From: an uncultured Lachnospiraceae bacterium
GTDB lineage: Bacteria; Bacillota; Clostridia; Lachnospirales; Lachnospiraceae
Assembly (NCBI GenBank): GCA_910585065.1
Contig: CAJUCG010000124.1
Span: 1-9,862, forward strand
DNA: 9,862 nt
Direction: 5' to 3'
In this document: one piece after another, positions 6,824 through 9,862 of the stretch
Numbering within the stretch: position 1 is the first letter of the stretch
Layout of the letters: each line of letters begins with the position of its first letter
Made by a program: the position numbers and the translations under genes
The notes under the pieces: model-generated
What the model saw: the letters and a program-made list of their open reading frames with translations, nothing else
Database searches by the model: none
What the model was told of the DNA's origin: nothing

Positions 6824-8068
6824 TTAATTTTTTGCTGTCGCCTTTTGTATATAGGATAAAGCAAGTTCTTCCTGTTCGCGGCTTCGGCACAGCATTTCAA
6901 TTATATGGTTTCTTTTTTCCTTCAGTGAATCTTTGGAAAAGGAATCGCGCTGGTGAGCAATAGTTGCAATCTTCCCGGCAAAGGATAGAATGTCATTATA
7001 TTGACTTATTGCCAAAGTCATTAATTCCTTATCAATATCAGGAATTATATTTATACATAATTCAAAAAACTGCTTGGTTCTTAGTTTATTTTCATAATGA
7101 ATAAATGCATTCGGAAAAACACATTCCATTTGATCAGCATTTTTTCTGTTTTCTTCCCTTAACAGATCGCGCCAATTTTGGTAAATAACCATGCCATAGC
7201 CCTGCATTTTATTTTCGCCGCAATGGCTGCTATTTGATAACAAGGTTATTCCTCTAAAAAGAGCATTAGTACATGCTTTATCTAATGGCATTTTTTTATT
7301 TGAAGGCTTGAGTGTCATCATATCACAGTCTGTTTTGTACCAACCGACATATTGATTGAGCTGGTCAAAGTTTAAGCTTGCATTTTTCTGATCATCCCCC
7401 TCCAAAAATCCTAATCCTTTTAAAATCTGTCCATTCTCAGAAAAGCCAACAGCAAAGATAGTATCAATATACTCTTTAGGAATAATGATAACCGGATAGC
7501 CGTGTTCAATTTGATCACATGCAAGAGTAATAAATTCATCTTCGGAAAAATCTGCCTTTGAATGAATTTCATAGTCCAAACCGTATATTAAAAAGCTGTC
7601 ATGAATCCATTCGTCAGGTGCATAGGAATATCCAAAACATATATTTGTAATAGCTGACTGCAAGATATATTCTTCATCATCGTTTATTTGGCGGTTTTTG
7701 CTGTCTCTGCGCTGTTCCAACCCAAAAAATAATTTTAATGCAGTTAAAATAGAAGCAGCAGAGATACTTTTAGGCCACTCGGAACCCGAGTAATCAGCTA
7801 TGGAAATTCTTGGTTTAACAATAAATTCATAGTTGAATTCCATATTGCGTAAAATACAAGATGACGGTTTAAGAATTCTATCCACAGAACAATTAAAAAT
7901 TTTGGACATTTCACAAAGCAGTGTTATCTCGGGTATCGCTTTTCCATTCTCCCATTTGCTGATAGCTTGAGGTGAAACTTTTAATTTTTCTGCTAACTGT
8001 TCTTGAGTATACTTGTTTTCGGTGCGCATATATGAAATTTGCTCCCCCATCTTTTTCGCATCAAACAT
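6824..8068 (-). CDS. XRE-family regulator with a C39/BtrH-like C-terminal domain
   Basis: The 414-residue protein starts with a Cro/C1-type helix-turn-helix (about residues 8-66) with the hallmark YTQEQLAEKLKVSPQAISKW and ENGKAIPE. The rest is unusual. Residues about 95-235 show a pattern like papain-fold C39/BtrH N-terminal domains: an Ala/Ser-rich first helix (SISAASILTALKLFFG), the GYPVIII strand (190-196) and the strand pair IFAVGFSENGQIL (204-216). GYGMVIYQNWRDLL (290-303) then resembles the helical segment that follows in BtrH-type proteins. The Cys expected at the first helix and the His expected before the AVGF strand are absent, so I infer a non-catalytic ligand sensor. A strong GGAGG lies 9 bases before the ATG (CCTCC at 8078-8082 on +). 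The gene converges on the ABC operon and may control it. DNA binding is well supported; the sensor assignment is tentative. Confidence 0.82.
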   Translation of the reverse strand: MFDAKKMGEQISYMRTENKYTQEQLAEKLKVSPQAISKWENGKAIPEITLLCEMSKIFNCSVDRILKPSSCILRNMEFNYEFIVKPRISIADYSGSEWPKSISAASILTALKLFFGLEQRRDSKNRQINDDEEYILQSAITNICFGYSYAPDEWIHDSFLIYGLDYEIHSKADFSEDEFITLACDQIEHGYPVIIIPKEYIDTIFAVGFSENGQILKGLGFLEGDDQKNASLNFDQLNQYVGWYKTDCDMMTLKPSNKKMPLDKACTNALFRGITLLSNSSHCGENKMQGYGMVIYQNWRDLLREENRKNADQMECVFPNAFIHYENKLRTKQFFELCINIIPDIDKELMTLAISQYNDILSFAGKIATIAHQRDSFSKDSLKEKRNHIIEMLCRSREQEELALSYIQKATAKN

Positions 8069-8099
8069 ATATATTTTCCTCCTTTATTTGTTTTTATTT

Positions 8100-8128
8100 A
8101 TTGTATCAGTTGTAGATTATAATATCCA
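8100..8128 (-). promoter_or_regulatory. Possible promoter of the XRE-family gene
   Basis: Reading the - strand, TGGATA (8123-8128) and TACAAT (8100-8105) are 17 bases apart. A perfect TATAAT also occurs at 8116-8121 but has no good -35 partner (AACAAC at 17 bases). Either could start a short leader in front of the GGAGG at 8078-8082. The 126-base gap to the symporter stop has no clear terminator, so some read-through is possible. Confidence 0.35.
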
Positions 8129-8194
8129 TACATAGCGGGTTGTTTTTTATTTTAAAACTAAACTCACAGTTGTAATCCCTTAAAAATTATCTGG

Positions 8195-9727
8195 TTATTT
8201 TCCCAGTGCTGTCTTTTGTGCAACTACTGTTGTTTTGTCATAGCACGCAAATGTATTCTCCACCAAATCTTTGTCCGGCTTTGGGGTAAACAAGCTTATC
8301 ACTGGCACAATCACTAACCCCGCAAGCATTGCAATTGCCCCGCAGTTGATTGGTGAACGCATAATTTCCGGGAGTATTTTCGGCGCGGCCATATCGATAA
8401 TCATAATAATTGAACCAAAGGCAAAGGACACATAGCACGCTGCCTTTGTAGTTTTTTTCCAGTACAGCGAATACAGAAACGGTGCCAGAAATGATCCAGC
8501 TAATGCCCCCCATGAGATTCCCATAAGCTGTGCAATAAAGGTGATATTGCTCTTATATTGTACCAGCGCGATCACTGCGGAAATTGCAATAAATACTACT
8601 ACCAGTACACGGATCATTAAAAGCTGTTTTTTCTCGCTCATTTTCTTAATAAAATTATCTTTTAGAAAATCGATGGTCAGCGTGGAGCTTGACGCAATCA
8701 CAAGCGAGGAGAGCGTGGACATTGAAGCGGAGAGTACGAGGATCACCACCAGCGCGATCAGCGCGGGACCTAAGTTTTGCAGCATGGTCGGGATAATCGA
8801 ATCGTAACCGTTTTTTGCCACATCAATCTGTTTGGAAAACAGCCGCCCGAAGCCACCGAGAAAATAGCATCCGCCCGCGACGACAAGTGCAAAAATAGTG
8901 GAAATAATCGTGCCTTTCTGGATTGAACTTTCATCCTTGATTGCGTAAAATTTCTGCACCATCTGCGGCAGTCCCCAGGTGCCAAGCGAAGTTAAAATCA
9001 CGACAAAAAGCAGGTTTAACGGATCGGGACCAAAGAAGGAAGCAAACACGCCCGGCGCATCGGAAACCGTGGTATCTGATACCTGTGCAAGCCCTTCGTA
9101 AGCCGCTATAAAGCCGCCCTTGCTGTTAATGATCGCTGCGATAATCACAACAATCCCCACAAGCATTATAATTCCCTGAATAAAATCATTGATTGCAGTT
9201 GCCATATACCCGCCCGCGATCACATAGATTGCAGTTAGTACAGCCATCAAGACGATGCAGACCGAATAATCAATGTCAAACGCCATCCCAAAAAGTCTTG
9301 AAAGCCCATTGTAGAGGGAGGCAGTGTATGGAATCAGGAAAATAAAGATAATCACAGATGCAATAATTTTTAGCGGTTTGCTTGCAAAGCGTTCACCAAA
9401 AAACTGCGGCATGGTCGCCGAATTTAAATGCTGCGTCATAATTCGCGTGCGCCGCCCCAAGACTACCCACGCAAGCAGCGATCCGATAATCGCATTGCCG
9501 ATGCCCGCCCAGGTTGCAGCAATGCCGTATTTCCAGCCAAACTGCCCAGCATAGCCAACAAAGACAACCGCGGAAAAGTACGAGGTGCCGTAAGCGAACG
9601 CGGTAAGCCACGGACCGACGCTTCTTCCGCCAAGCACAAAGCCGTTCACGTCCGTAGCGTGTTTGCGACAGTACAGACCAATCCCAATTAGGACAGCAAA
9701 GTAAAGGATTAAGATTAAGACTTTCAT
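8195..9727 (-). CDS. Sodium:solute symporter (SSS family)
   Basis: The 510-residue integral membrane protein should couple sodium entry to uptake of an organic solute. About 13 hydrophobic helices can be placed, matching the SSS fold: an N-out first helix (about 2-20), the TM2-like AYGTSYFSAVVFVGYAG (44-60), FVLGGRSVGPWL just before it, and the Ser/Thr-rich SASMSTLSSLVIASSS helix, where family members bind sodium. The family phrase AGGYMATAINDFIQG (about 170-184) is also present. A GGAGG (CCTCC at 9735-9739 on +) lies 7 bases before the ATG. The substrate cannot be assigned; SSS members carry proline, pantothenate, sugars or carboxylates. By eye the gene is GC-richer than the regulator beside it and probably belongs to the core chromosome. 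It has its own promoter and a structured leader. Confidence 0.9.
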   Translation of the reverse strand: MKVLILILYFAVLIGIGLYCRKHATDVNGFVLGGRSVGPWLTAFAYGTSYFSAVVFVGYAGQFGWKYGIAATWAGIGNAIIGSLLAWVVLGRRTRIMTQHLNSATMPQFFGERFASKPLKIIASVIIFIFLIPYTASLYNGLSRLFGMAFDIDYSVCIVLMAVLTAIYVIAGGYMATAINDFIQGIIMLVGIVVIIAAIINSKGGFIAAYEGLAQVSDTTVSDAPGVFASFFGPDPLNLLFVVILTSLGTWGLPQMVQKFYAIKDESSIQKGTIISTIFALVVAGGCYFLGGFGRLFSKQIDVAKNGYDSIIPTMLQNLGPALIALVVILVLSASMSTLSSLVIASSSTLTIDFLKDNFIKKMSEKKQLLMIRVLVVVFIAISAVIALVQYKSNITFIAQLMGISWGALAGSFLAPFLYSLYWKKTTKAACYVSFAFGSIIMIIDMAAPKILPEIMRSPINCGAIAMLAGLVIVPVISLFTPKPDKDLVENTFACYDKTTVVAQKTALGK

Positions 9728-9763
9728 TAGGAAACCTCCAAGTATTTTTCTATGCTTCTTTTA

Positions 9764-9806
9764 CGCTTTGACGCTTTTAACTGGCAAAGCGAAAATTTGT
9801 TAAAAG
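9764..9806 (-). promoter_or_regulatory. Interleaved inverted repeats in the symporter promoter/leader
   Basis: Two perfect dyads interlock. CGCTTTG (9764-9770) pairs with CAAAGCG (9785-9791), and CTTTTAAC (9774-9781) pairs with GTTAAAAG (9799-9806). The second dyad reaches into the -10 box (9805-9810), as an operator would. The first lies wholly downstream of the expected start near 9798, so it can fold in the mRNA leader. A repeated ACGCTTT (9763-9769, 9771-9777) adds to the pattern. The controlling factor is unknown. Confidence 0.45.
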
Positions 9807-9833
9807 AGTAACACATAAATCGAAAAAAGTCAA
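9805..9833 (-). promoter_or_regulatory. Promoter of the symporter gene
   Basis: On the - strand TTGACT (9828-9833) is followed after 17 bases by TACTCT (9805-9810). The -10 is weak but is preceded by TGT, giving an extended -10. This places the start near 9798 and a leader of about 70 bases before the ATG at 9727. Confidence 0.6.
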
Positions 9834-9862
9834 CCCTTATTCGGCGTAGTGAAAAACTTTTT

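Noticed and set aside
6612..6890. Minus-strand ORF of 92 codons antisense to the ATPase end and the regulator end
   Set aside because: It runs through the hairpin repeat and overlaps two well-supported genes; it is best explained by the repeat plus chance.
6709..6963. Plus-strand ORF of 84 codons after the ATPase
   Set aside because: It begins in the hairpin and runs antisense into the regulator gene, with no ribosome binding site.
8156..8175. Small AACT/AGTT dyad after the symporter stop as a terminator
   Set aside because: Only four base pairs and no T-run.

Overview
The window looks like a low-GC Gram-positive chromosome segment, most likely from the Clostridia (Lachnospiraceae-like, low confidence). 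Evidence: AT-rich intergenic DNA, strong GGAGG-type ribosome binding sites, and families common there: two-domain acyl-CoA synthetase, MacB/FtsX-type ABC exporter, XRE regulator, sodium:solute symporter. It carries no rRNA, tRNA, CRISPR array, transposase or phage gene.

Layout, left to right. (1) Positions 1-1604 hold an acyl-CoA synthetase on the + strand whose N-terminus lies outside the window. (2) After a purine-rich spacer and a good promoter (1672-1700), a class I methyltransferase (1780-2472) is preceded by what looks like a decayed second copy of its own first codons (1715-1777). (3) Positions 2473-2863 hold no intact gene. Most of this stretch is a broken C-terminal end of a methyl-accepting chemotaxis protein. 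(4) A tight + strand operon follows (2864-6694): a nitrilase-superfamily amidohydrolase, two four-helix permeases and an ABC ATPase, with 25 bp, 0 bp and a 1-bp overlap between successive genes. (5) A large double-hairpin repeat (6701-6790) sits between this operon and a convergent gene. (6) On the - strand, 6824-8068 encodes an XRE-type DNA-binding protein fused to a roughly 340-residue domain that resembles papain/C39-like (BtrH-type) folds but lacks obvious catalytic residues. (7) On the - strand, 8195-9727 encodes a 13-helix sodium:solute symporter, with a good promoter and an unusual set of interleaved inverted repeats in front of it.

How it may work together (inference): the outer genes (acyl-CoA synthetase, symporter) look by eye GC-richer and metabolic. 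The middle block (about 1.66-8.1 kb) is more AT-rich, contains gene debris and carries accessory functions. Within that block, a ligand-sensing XRE regulator facing an ABC exporter operon suggests a peptide or small-molecule export/resistance cassette, with the nitrilase possibly acting on the same compound. No substrate, toxin or precursor peptide can be identified.
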